A stretch of 64,000 nucleotides of DNA, from contig CM043950.1 of assembly GCA_014529385.2 (NCBI GenBank), forward strand, positions 73,194,435 to 73,258,434, in the 5' to 3' direction. This stretch comes from Adiantum capillus-veneris. Taxonomy: Eukaryota; Streptophyta; Polypodiopsida; Polypodiales; Pteridaceae. Under the pieces are notes generated by a model that saw only the letters and a program-made list of their open reading frames with translations, did not search any database and had not been told where the DNA came from. This document shows positions 1 to 10,434 of the stretch, piece by piece. Each line of letters opens with the position of its first letter. The stretch's first letter is position 1. Both the position numbers and the translations under genes were made by a program.

Positions 1-531
1 AACGTGCCACTGGCGCCGCCTCCAACCTCCAAAAGCAACCAGTGTTACCCCCCTGTGCCGCTAGGCCCGCTGCGAACGCCGCCAAAAACCAGGAAAATTA
101 TATGCTTTGACTCCTCAAACAACAATCCAAAACTTTGACCTGTGGTAACCCGCCGAACGGGAGCCCGAATGACAAACCCTCAATTTGTGCTACCTTGACA
201 TGATATACGTGTATTATATGCCAATATAATAATTTTCTATAGAAGTCTGAGCCTCCTTAAAATTAGATATAACTTGCATAGCATACAGTTGTTCAATCTT
301 TTGAGGTGAGGATATGGATTGCTACTAATAAGTTTATTTGTTTGTATCATGGAAAATCAATAAGATAATAAGAATCATGTTGGTTTTTTATAGGAAGATT
401 GGCGTATAGAGTTTGGATTAGAAATCATCGTTTGGCCGACAACCAAGATCATGAAATATACGGTCGTAATGCCTAATTAGGTCAAATCCTAAGGAATTCA
501 CTAGTTGTACAAAGAAGCTTTGTAGTGCCTA
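1..531. other. Non-coding, no gene seen
   Basis: No open frame longer than a few tens of codons resembles a protein. The first 110 bases are GC-rich, with a GCCGCC-AAAAACC stretch that resembles sequence near 40.39 kb. This may mean the repeat described next begins further left than can be aligned by eye. The remainder is AT-rich and unremarkable. Confidence 0.5.
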
Positions 532-1113
532 ATGAGGGCCAAATCCTACCTTCCAGAGTTTTGTCGAGGCCAAAAAGATGCCAGATGGCACGATTTCCAG
601 TGCGGTCAGATGGGCTCAAACCCGACCCCCAACACAACTTTAATTGATCATTACTTGCTATCCCGAGCTCCGTTACACAATCGAAGAATACATCCATGCT
701 CCATAATTTCAGCTCTACACACCTATCTACTGACACCTACCTAGGCCATCTGTCCCCATCTGCCCTGCCCGTTGGGGATCTGCTAAACCTTCTAACTTTG
801 TACTTCCGTATCTTGCACATCGGGGCTCCGTTTGACAAGCCGTCTAGACCGGCTTCTAGAGAACATGAAACACTACATTCTAAAGCACTGACTTGGCACT
901 TCAAGAACCTCAATCTATCATCCCATATGGACCATCCTTTAGATCTTTTGGCCTAGAAAACCGCTTCAGATATACATCCACACTACCCTTTGGATGCCCA
1001 AGACCTTGGTACCTACCCTAGCCTTCTGCACTACACCTTCCTATAGCCTTTTCCTGGCATGGATCACTTTCTAGCTTGGACCAAATTTGCCTGTACCAAC
1101 ACCATGGTCCATA
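532..1113 (+). repeat. Dispersed repeat, copy A
   Basis: This segment aligns by eye, in the same orientation, with about 40,548-41,100. Shared landmarks in order are a GCCAGATGGCAC block, a CATGCTCCATAA block, GGCCACCTGTCCCC-type text, and TGACGAGCCGTCT followed by GGACCGGCTTCTAGAG. In the right-hand copy an aspartic-protease-like ORF starts immediately downstream; here that ORF is absent. It is most simply the leader or LTR part of the same retroelement family. The small ORFs over it are not conserved between copies. Confidence 0.7.
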
Positions 1114-2600
1114 ACTTTGATCATGTAAACAACCAATTACAGCTTCATGAGGAGCCCATTTATAGCCGTATTTACCATATTCCACAACATTTCATAGCCA
1201 TTATCTTAACCATACCTGGACATAATCAATCATAGCCCTATTCACAAAATTAATAACATATTCAGTCAAGCTGAGCACTTTTACAAAGGATCAATATACA
1301 TAACACTAAGTCGTCATAGACCGTATTCTAGCAAGCATGGGAAGCTTAGTACCAGCCCCATAAGCACACATCAGTAAAATAACCACTGTGCCCACAATCA
1401 ATCATAACCCTATACACAACCACCCATTCATGGCTGAGTGAGTAGACATTAAATCTCTATATACATATGTAACACTAGAACAATATAGATTGAAACCAAG
1501 AGTTAATGGTAAGCTCCCGCGATAACAAACTTAGAGACACAATCATCGATATTATACGAGCCACGCCAGCCACAACAGAGTATACCAAGCCATATGTTAA
1601 CCCCTTAGTCAACCCTATCATATAGGGCCATTCCCAAGAGCTTTTGTCATTATATTTTAGCAAAAACAGCAACTCAAGCCAACATTTATCCCGTGTTTTC
1701 AAGAGGATACCACCTTTTAAAGTTATTCAAAAAACAAGCCTATGAAACAATTTGTAGATGTGTATTTCCAGTTATCCCTAACCTCAAAAGGAATTTCTCA
1801 ACCAAGACAAAAGTATGCACATATATATGCCAATGATAAGTTAATCATAAACTCAAAGTCTTTCCTAAACCTGTAAGGTGAAAAACAACAATGTCGTAAA
1901 TGATACAATGAAAGTTGAAATTCATGTATATTATGGCATGTGCATGAAGAATATAACCATAACAACAAGTAAATCATATCACAACCAAATAGTTTTGATA
2001 GTAGACCATATCAATGCGAGCTCCACAATAGCCTACTTATCCTTGCCTTTTGCCATAGAACTAACAACCTTTAACACAACACCACTTGTGGGTAACACCC
2101 TCACAGTCCCAATGTACAGATAACAACTCTCAAATATACACATACACCCCACATAATCATACAGTACCAATGATAAGTGAGCATAAGAGCTCACCTTTTA
2201 TAGTGTTTGCAGCAAGTGGCCACATTCCTCTAGTGTAGTATGGCTGGCCCATCATCAAGAGGTACGAGGAATACAGCAGCGCTACCTAGTACAGAGACAG
2301 AAGAAGAGAGAGAGGGGAGAGAGAGGGAGAGGTCCAAGGAGAGACAATGAGATAGAACTTAGAGAGTGTTGTAGCTCGGACCTCTCAAGAGGGAGCCACC
2401 GTGAAGTTAAGTAGAAAATGAAAGGGTTTATAGAGTTAGGAAACCCATCGAATGAACACATTTGTGTGTGTGTGTGGTGGCATTTAAGGCGTCAATTAAG
2501 TGTCATTTAAGGCACCTTCAAAATCTCAACTACTGAATTACCTACTATATTTCGCCCATGAATCCCTAGGTCAATTAGCCCCAGTAAATAATGTCCAGGG
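1114..2600. other. Non-coding, no gene seen
   Basis: AT-rich sequence with no coding signal. It contains a purine-rich patch (GA-rich, about 2,285-2,345) and a short TG run near 2,464. Short ORFs on both strands lack any family signature. Confidence 0.5.
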
Positions 2601-3175
2601 AATTTAACATATTATCCTTACATTATCCTAGTTGGGCAAAAGATGCACCCATATTTGTACCAGTTCCAGAATCACTAGTTCCAATATCCCAGTAGCAGTA
2701 CAGTACAATATTAGTACACAAGTAGCATAGTAAGTAGCACCAGTCCAGTATATTAAAGTACATAGACCGTACTAGCACCAGTACAAGTATAGTACCAATA
2801 CACAAGTAGTACTAGTACCAGTATCACATGTAGCATCAGTATTAGTATAGTACTATACACAAACAGTACTAGTTTCAATACTAGTATATCAAATAAGTAG
2901 CTATAGTCCTAGTTCAGTACAGTACAATACTAGTACTAGTACAATATAGTGCCAGTTCATAATCCCCATACTATCCTCACCCTATCCTAGCCGGGTAAAG
3001 GGTTAACCTATATTTTCACTAGTTCTAGTATCACTAGTACCAGATCAGTATAGTCCCAATCCACAAGTAGCACTAGTATCAGTACACAAGTAGCACTAGT
3101 CCAATATATTTCAGTACACAAACATTACTAGTACTAGTACCAGTTCAGTGTCAGTAGATAAGAAGTACCAGTACC
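2601..3175. repeat. Degenerate AGTAC / ACTAGT minisatellite
   Basis: The stretch is built from variants of AGTACTAGTACCAGT, with many self-complementary words such as ACTAGT, GTAC and TAGTACTA. A higher-order duplication is visible. The block beginning CCTAGTTGGGCAAAAG near 2,627 recurs as CCTAGCCGGGTAAAGG near 2,987, followed each time by CCAGTTCCAGAATCACTAG-like text, giving a period of about 360 bp. No coding capacity. Confidence 0.75.
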
Positions 3176-3825
3176 ATTTATAGTTTTACAGTTTTACCAA
3201 GAAGAAGAACTATTTTACAGGTTTTATTTTTATTTTGAAGAAAGTGTCTCCGATGCCATGGTACATAAAGCCATGATGATTGCTATTTGAAAGTTTTTCT
3301 AAGAATCTCTAATGCCGTGGTGAATACCATGATGCCATGGTATGTAAAGCCATGATGATGATAGCTATTAGTTGAGATCTTGGGGACCCCAATGTGTTTA
3401 TTACATCTTGGATTTGTATATATATGTTCACATGTGATTACATTGATATTACATTTGTTTCTATGTCATCTGCACATGTAATTGCAGCGGCATTATGGTT
3501 GTTTCTATGTCGTCTCTAGAGAGGCTTCACCAATTGTCTACAAGGAGAATATGATGTGGTTATTTCTAACCTTCATGTCTCGATATGTTTCTTGAGTTCA
3601 TGTTGTCTACAGGATAAAATACATGTCAAAGCAGTGTGTACAAGGGCTCAAAAATATTGAAGCTGCTCAAAGAACTTGAAGATTTGCATCAATTCAATTA
3701 TATATATAGAGTTATTAAACTTCCAAAGATGCTTGAAAGCACACGTTGTATATTATGATTATTAATATAACAGTGTATGTATATGGTGCTGTGGGTTTTT
3801 TCCTTATATCCCCACATTGATACCA
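3176..3825. other. Non-coding; local duplication and LTR-flanking segment
   Basis: A GCCATGGTA(C/T)(A/G)TAAAGCCATGATGAT word occurs near 3,255 and again near 3,336. From about 3,722 to 3,815 the minus strand resembles the plus strand at 27,297-27,385, so this part belongs to the internal region of an LTR element. No gene seen. Confidence 0.45.
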
Positions 3826-4000
3826 TGTTGAACAGGTGGGAGAGAGCGTAGGTAGACGAGAAGAGAGAGTGAGGACACCATCGTATGCAATCCCCAGAGT
3901 GTGTGGAGAGCACACAATGAGTACACATATAAAGTGGGGACTCCTATCTATATATAGGATAAGTGCTGCATAAGTGTGGGCTCTCTATATAGCTCCAACA
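3826..4000 (-). mobile_element. Isolated LTR (175 bp), minus-oriented
   Basis: The segment begins TGTTGA and ends CCAACA, as LTRs do. It is preceded on the plus strand by GATACCA, the complement of the start of an initiator Met-tRNA primer site (TGGTATC). It shares the block AATCCC-A-AGTGTGT-GA-(N)ACACA-TGAG with the 142-bp LTRs at 27.1 and 29.7 kb, in the same orientation. No second copy was found nearby, so it is a solo or truncated LTR. Its orientation is inferred from the primer-site-like word. Confidence 0.6.
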
Positions 4001-4609
4001 ATTTTTGGTGCACCTCCATGAAAAACTTGAGAAGTGACCAAAATAAGAAATTTAGCTCACAAGCTAAGTAATCACCTCAAAAAATGACATAATTTTTGGA
4101 GTTACCACTAGAGAGATATGTTTTTTTGGTGAATCCCAATCTGCCCACTTTTTCTCACAAGTCACCCTAGTCTTATCTGACTTCCCTTCACCCTTCCACA
4201 CACACACATACACACATATTTATTCCTCTCCATCCCTCACTCAAACCTGCACCTTCCATGGTTTCTCTTACCCGCTTCACCATTAGCCTCCCTTGTCACT
4301 TCATAGCTCTCATATGAACTCTACATGTTACTTCTAAATCACAATTCCTTTTACCTCTTCTCTATATACATAAGATTCAGCATATAAAACCTTGATTAAT
4401 CTCTCCAAGCTAAGGATTTCTCATCAACCAACATCATTACTTTCATCATGGTGTTCAACCTTTGTGGCAACAATGTAACAAGAGAAGAAGAAGGATCGGC
4501 AATCGTTTTTGAGAACCTACACAAGTAAGTCCAGAACTTCCTCAAGATTCATCATCACAAAGATTCCTAATTCATTCACCCTTATTTCTTTAACCATGTA
4601 CCTCATTCT

Positions 4610-4687
4610 ACCCATTGTAGACATATCATTAACTTTTAAGTAATTGCTACCCATTGTAGACATATCATTAACTTTTAAGTAATTGCT
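4610..4687. repeat. Perfect 39-bp tandem duplication
   Basis: The unit starting ACCCATTGTAGACATATC occupies 4,610-4,648 and is repeated exactly at 4,649-4,687. Confidence 0.9.
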
Positions 4688-4781
4688 AACACTAACCACT
4701 AACCTACTAGCACAAAATATCCATTGACCTAACTTTAAAAGACACCTCACCTCAAGACATGTACATAGTACAATCTCTCAA

Positions 4782-4795
4782 ACTCTCTCTCACTC

Positions 4796-4840
<45 letters not shown>
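4782..4840. repeat. (CT)n microsatellite
   Basis: An almost uninterrupted run of CT dinucleotides. Confidence 0.9.
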
Positions 4841-4841
<1 letters not shown>

Positions 4842-6871
4842 TATCTTTTCTTAACACTCTAATTTCACTCCATCTACTGAGGTAAGCTTTTCCATGCATG
4901 GAAACCCCCCATATATTTTTTGCCTTTTTACCAAAAATATTTCCTATTATATAAGTTACTTTTGATTTTTCTTCCCTTTTTCACAAACGTTTTAGCCTTT
5001 ATTAAATAAATAAGACTTATGCTAATCAATCACGATGTAGCATAAATAAGTAAGCTTCCTTTGTTGATCTCTCTTTTGACCTTAAGTATTAAATATATAT
5101 ATTCTAAATCACATTATATATATTTAGTATTTTCTAATATATTTTTCATGTATATATACCCTACCAAATATTTTATTCACTAGTTTTTATTTTAAAACTA
5201 AACCCCACTTTCAAATTTCAATAATACCTCCATCTAGATGATTGCCAATCTTTTCAACACTCTAGGTCATGTTTTCATACACATGAAGGAGCTTACACTT
5301 GAAGGCAAGAGAGAAGTCCACTCAAAGGGGACCACCAAAAGACCTTTGCAGCCACAAATAATACATTATTTGGCTGAATTTTTTGCTTAGAGAAGAATCC
5401 CGAATCTGAAGAAGTATTCAACATGAAAGTTGTAGCTCGTGAGCTCAAATTTTAGCTCAATTTTTTTTAGAATTCTTAGAGTTACGAACCCGGAGCTATG
5501 ATTTTTATGGTGGACCCCAGTTTTCTCGTGTAATGGTGACACAGGCCATCCCCAGTTTTCTTCCCTCTAGAATGGCTATGGTTCAACAAGTCTTCAAGCA
5601 TGATTACAAGAGACAAGGCTCTTTTAATGAGGTCTTGGCAAGTCTAGAGTGATTGTATCACCATTTTTGGAGGATCCATCCTCATCAACAACTATCCACC
5701 TTCCACAACCTCTCTTGTAAATTTCTTACCTCTCTCTTCTCTCCCTAATAAGCATATGTCTAGCCAAAGCTAGACTATTGTAAATATCTCCTATCCTCTA
5801 TATCCTATCCACATTCTCTCTTCTTCTCTCTCTATTGACTCTGGTATTTTAAATAATGAGGAGACAAGATGGGAGCCACAGTCACATGCACCCCATTTTC
5901 CTAGTCACCAGAGTGGGACACTCACCTCAATTAGAAATATTGCTAAATCCTCCCCTCCTTCCCTATATACGGAGGCCATGAGAGCTCACTTGGGAGGGGA
6001 GAGATACACACACACACACACACACACCTATCCATACACACTCTTGTGCTACATGCTTGTAGCGTGAACCCTAATCACATAATCACAACACCATCACCAT
6101 GCACAAAAGATGAGCACCACACCTCCACACCACTTGTAATTAAGGGTTGAAGGCACAATTTCAAGAAGAAGAAGGGTGGACACACTCATGATATTCCTCG
6201 CCATCAACTCCCATCTCTTCATTATGCCTCCTACGATCTTGTTTTCTTCTCATCTTCTGGCCATACGCTACCTATTGTATTCATCTTTTGCAAGCAATCA
6301 GCACACTCCATCTTGGTGCCATACCTTGTGTCGCTTTGGATACATCTCATTGTGAGTATGGTATATGCTTGTTCCTTGCCATTTTTTTCTGCTTTAAGGT
6401 GTTCGGATTCACCACCATACAGACACACTCTTTCTCTCTCTCATATTCCTATCATCTTTCTACTTCCATCTTGAGGAGTGCGGATTCGCTACCTCTTGTA
6501 TGAGAAGTGAACATACTTGCATGTTTCCCTGACCTCATTATCTTCCTTAATACATGCACGAGTAGCAAGGCCATTCTCACTCATTCACCACTTCTCTCAC
6601 CTTATTCTCCGACCACCCCATTCCACATTTGGGCGTGGATCTTGAAATTGTTTTCCATGGCATGTTTCATTGTGTATATGTATGAGTCCTAGCCGCATAT
6701 CTTGCTAGGTTGTGCCCCTATTGTGTACCTCCCATGATGAGGCCATTGTGCATAGTCTTGGTGTAGAAGCCACTAGGTCTATTTTTTCACTTCCACCTCT
6801 CATTTGGTGGCCCCATGGAGGAGGTCTCTTGAAACCTTCAGTTTAGAAGGCTGACATGTTTACTTCTCTTC

Positions 6872-7129
6872 ATGGACGAGTGGCTTCTGGAATTCTCTAA
6901 TTGGACCACTGAAGAGGAGGAGCTTCAAGAAGGTTTGACCCAAGTCATCAAGACACTCTTGCCAGGGTGTTGTCTTGTTAGCATAGAAAAGGTGGTAAGA
7001 GTCTCTTTCCCTACTCAAATTGTTTACATTTCTCATCATCCCCGCAAGCGTAAAAGCAAGGCACAAGCTGCATCATGCTCACATTGTAGCCAAAAACCGC
7101 ACCTTCGACATGAGTGCAACCCAAAGTGA
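6872..7129 (+). CDS. Unassigned ORF with CCHC-like motif
   Basis: The 85-residue frame is not recognised as a family. Its C-terminus has a basic patch (HHPRKRKSKAQ) followed by a C-x2-C-x4-H-x4-C spacing (CSHCSQKPHLRHEC), the arrangement of a retroviral-type zinc knuckle. The N-terminal half is acidic. A GTAAGA-type donor lies inside the frame near 6,993, so the true coding part could be an exon. It may be a decayed retroelement gag or ORF1; no partner domain is found nearby. Low confidence that it is a functional gene. Confidence 0.25.
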   Translation: MDEWLLEFSNWTTEEEELQEGLTQVIKTLLPGCCLVSIEKVVRVSFPTQIVYISHHPRKRKSKAQAASCSHCSQKPHLRHECNPK

Positions 7130-7413
7130 AGAAAAGGCCATCATTTTCTCCCTCGACATCCGCACAGGTGTTCTCACATCAGTAGGCTTTCAAGTAGCAC
7201 CAGGCTTCTCTACATCTACGTCCCCATCTTTTCCACCTATTCCACCTACGCCCACAACAAGCCTTCACAACTTGAGGAAGCAACTATGAATGCGTGGTCC
7301 CTGCCTCTCCCTTGCACCAAAAGATTCAAGGGTTTTCCAGCGCCGACAATCACCCCATCTCCAAAACAAAAGGGTAAATCCTCCAAAGTCTTTCTATACC
7401 TCACTCTCATCTC

Positions 7414-7962
7414 ATGAGCCAGGAACTAGAAACAGCAACATGGATTCTACGTCGTCTACCGAGTGAAGTGGCGGAGCTTGTCATCGACAAGGTCTTTGAC
7501 ACACCGTTTGCTTGGCGGAAATACAAGACCCTCCACCTTCAAGGAGTGTTGCTTGTGAATCAAGGCTATGATGACGACTTTACAGCTTGCTATGTATCGA
7601 TCCAACTTGGATTAATACAAGTGGTAAGACTCACCACCTATCTTATCACACCTGTGTATACACTAGATGGCACTCTATCTTGCAGGAAAGTGAAGTTGCT
7701 CAAAGAGAGAGAGTTCAAGCTTTTCCAAGATCTTGCTAGAGGGGCAGTCCTAGAGCTAGAAGACGAAGAAACCTTGTCCTGTGGTACTATAAATTCGACC
7801 TCGACTACCAAGAGCTCTACACCTCCGACTATAACCTTCCACCACAAAGGAGAGAGCCGTTCTGAATTATCATGTGATGGACTCGACACATCAACCTTTT
7901 GCAAGGAACCAAAATTATGCACCACAACGAATTCAATCAATCAAAGTAATCTTGGACCGTAA
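7414..7962 (+). CDS. Unassigned ORF, possibly two exons
   Basis: The first 70 residues look protein-like (RRLPSEVAELVIDKVFDTPF, then an acidic Y-D-D-D-F segment), but I recognise no family. A plausible plant intron lies inside, with donor GTAAGA at about 7,623 and acceptor TTGCAG at about 7,684. Downstream, a different frame reads LVLWYYKFDLDYQELY, suggesting a frameshift or splice beyond 7,760. The gene, if real, is broken or multi-exon. Its place directly upstream of a retroelement gag makes a decayed element equally likely. Confidence 0.25.
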   Translation: MSQELETATWILRRLPSEVAELVIDKVFDTPFAWRKYKTLHLQGVLLVNQGYDDDFTACYVSIQLGLIQVVRLTTYLITPVYTLDGTLSCRKVKLLKEREFKLFQDLARGAVLELEDEETLSCGTINSTSTTKSSTPPTITFHHKGESRSELSCDGLDTSTFCKEPKLCTTTNSINQSNLGP

Positions 7963-8194
7963 GATGTTTTATCAGCAGATCATTACAACCATGTTTGGTA
8001 GAGAACGACTGCAAGAGATAAACACCTCTTCTCTACCCTTTATCCTCCCTATGATTAATCATGAAGCGTCTTTTGATGTAGTTATTTTCATCCTTGTATA
8101 GTATGTTTTCCATCTACCGAGAACCCATGTATTGAATCTCTATTTATTAAAAAATAAAAAAATTATAAGTCGAGTTAATTTTCTCACTCTCACA

Positions 8195-10160
8195 ATGGAA
8201 AGTGTAGCATTTCCAACCTTTACTCGTAAGGTGGGTGAGGATGCTGTAGAGTTTCTAGACAACTTGGAAATATCATGTGTCATCTCTGCGAGAGATGATG
8301 ATGCTTCGCGCTTGCGCATCTTCCCACTTCTAATGAAGGTGGAGGCAAGATCATGGTACAATGCCTTGGCACAAGCAACCAAGGAATGGTGGGACTTATT
8401 AAGAGCAACCTTTGTCAAGCCTTTTGGAGAGGTCACAACATCAGAGAAGCTATGGAAATTGTTGATAGAATTGAAGCAGGGCAGTATGCTGGAATACGCA
8501 TCATATGAGTCAAAGTTTGTAGATTTATGGGGGCGATGGGTTGCATCGCTAAGAGAGAATGAGGGAGCACCTGATTTCCTAAAGAAGGATCGGTTTGTGG
8601 CTGGGTTATGGCCAACTATTAAAGAGAAGGTGAAGGGAAGGTTTCCTGCTACGTATGAGCTAGTAGTTTAAGTGGCCCACCTTAAAGACAAGAAGTTTCA
8701 CCTACAAGCCAGGAACATCGATGAAGAGGAAGCTGTTAAGACCCAATCACCTCTAGCACCACCTACAACAGCCGCCCTGAGGATTCAACCACAAGAACCA
8801 ATTGAAGATCAGCAAGACCTACTCAACCGAATCACCAATCAACTTGAGAATCTCTCAGTCCATTTGCCCCAAGGGCATACACACAATCGCAACCAAGAGC
8901 AAGGGAGAGGACAACGAAGGAAAAACCAAGAATACCACTGCTACAATTGTGGGGAGGATGGTCATGGCATGTACTACTGTCCACACCCAAGGAGGCAGAA
9001 TTTCAACAGAAGAGCCAGGCAAAACCAGGTTTCACCACCGAGAGCAAGACCACCACCACCGAGGGCACCACAACAAGCACCACCCGTGAAAATCCTACAA
9101 CCACCCATTCAACCACATCCACCAACACCACAACCTCTCATTCCACCCTTACCCCCACAACCAGTTGGCAATCAAACATTAAGTGTCATCAGTCTTGAAG
9201 GTAAGGGAAAGGAGAAAGTGGAGGAGGATATCAAGGGAGTGGCAAAAGGTAAGACCAAGTTTAAAGCAATAGATGCCATGGGGGTAAAGCGTGCTAGGCA
9301 TGGTGAATCTTCCCAAAAGGGAAAAAAGATGAAGACTAAAGGGGAATCTAGCAAAAAGCCATCCAAGTCACGACGTAAAATTGACATTGTAGATTTCTCT
9401 TTGGGTGAATGTTCTAAACCATATGATTTGGTTCAAGATGTTTGTGTGCAGGGCCCAAAAATCACCTGGCCCCACTTACTCCACCTAGCACCTAGGGTGA
9501 GGAGACAATGGACAAATATGGCTAGCACTAGACAACCAAAGCCAAAGATAGCTGGGGCTATCTCTGGGAGGAATCTAGATGACATACTGCCAGTGATGGA
9601 TGCTCACATCAAAGGGCAATACATCTCCAATATCTACATTGATGGTGGTGCACAAATATGCGCCATGAGTGAAAAAATGATGCACCATTTGGGTTTAGAG
9701 GTGAGTCGGCCGGCACCATGCCGAGCCAAAATGGCAAATAATGTAAAAGTTCAATGTGTTGGTGTTATAAATGCAGCTAGGGTAAAGGCATTCAACATCA
9801 AGGTAGATGTGGACATCTTTGTCAGGCCACACAAAAGGGAGGACTATCCTATCATTCTAGGGAGGACTTGGCTTATGGCTATGAGAGCTAAGTAGGACTG
9901 GGACACCGGCATAATCCAAATGAAAGATGCCAAAGGGAATCCAATACTTTATGGCATGAAGACAGGTCGGCAATGAGACATGGATCTAGAAACCTCTATG
10001 GATGAGTTTTCTAGTGGTGACTCTTCAATCACTTTAGAGGAGGAGTCAACAGGGACTGAAGGAAGTGATAGCTCCATTGAGGTAATGGGCCTCACATTCA
10101 ACCACAACAAGGTGGACCCTTCAAATTTTCAATCACAGGTGAAAGTGGTGAAGACACTTC
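8195..10160 (+). pseudogene. Tat-like Ty3/gypsy gag-protease relic
   Basis: Starting at ATG 8,195, one frame runs through a retrotransposon Gag domain (SWYNALAQ ... WWDLLRATFVKPF) and a proline- and Lys/Arg-rich linker. Within this is a CCHC zinc knuckle, CYNCGEDGHGMYYC, near 8,940. The frame ends in a retropepsin-like domain with IDGGAQ as the active-site triad (Asp-Gly-Gly instead of Asp-Ser/Thr-Gly) and ILGRTW as the downstream motif. In-frame stops at 8,669 (TAA), 9,893 (TAG) and 9,974 (TGA) show it is dead. Domain order and the DGGAQ motif match the minus-strand element at 35.7-39.0 kb, so both belong to one broad lineage. No reverse transcriptase follows: the frame fades before the LINE end near 10.43 kb. 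Confidence 0.85.
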
Positions 10161-10434
10161 AACTACCCCTATGGCACGAGATTGGTGGAAGACGACCAAA
10201 AGTTATATTGATGACCACTTTCCAAGTCCTTTCTAGAGAAAGACTCATGCAGAGAAATGCAATTGAGGTCTACTGGCACTTTAGGTTTTCCTTTCTAATT
10301 GTAAACATTGTGTGTAACATTAATTTGGGAAGCTCTTTAAATTGGATTGCGACAAGAGTGGAAGGATTGACATCAACAACCAGTGGAATCAATCTAGGAC
10401 ACACCAATCAAGGAAGAATGGTTTTGCATGGCTA

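Larger units (their letters stand above)
4001..6840. other. Long non-coding stretch with simple repeats
   Basis: No protein family was recognised in 2.8 kb. Contents are a perfect 39-bp tandem duplication (4,610-4,687), a CT run (about 4,782-4,840), a CA run (about 6,007-6,028) and pyrimidine-rich text around 5,690-5,840. The latter resembles the end of an LTR but has no partner copy here. The small ORFs at 6.2-6.7 kb have no visible motif. Confidence 0.45.
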
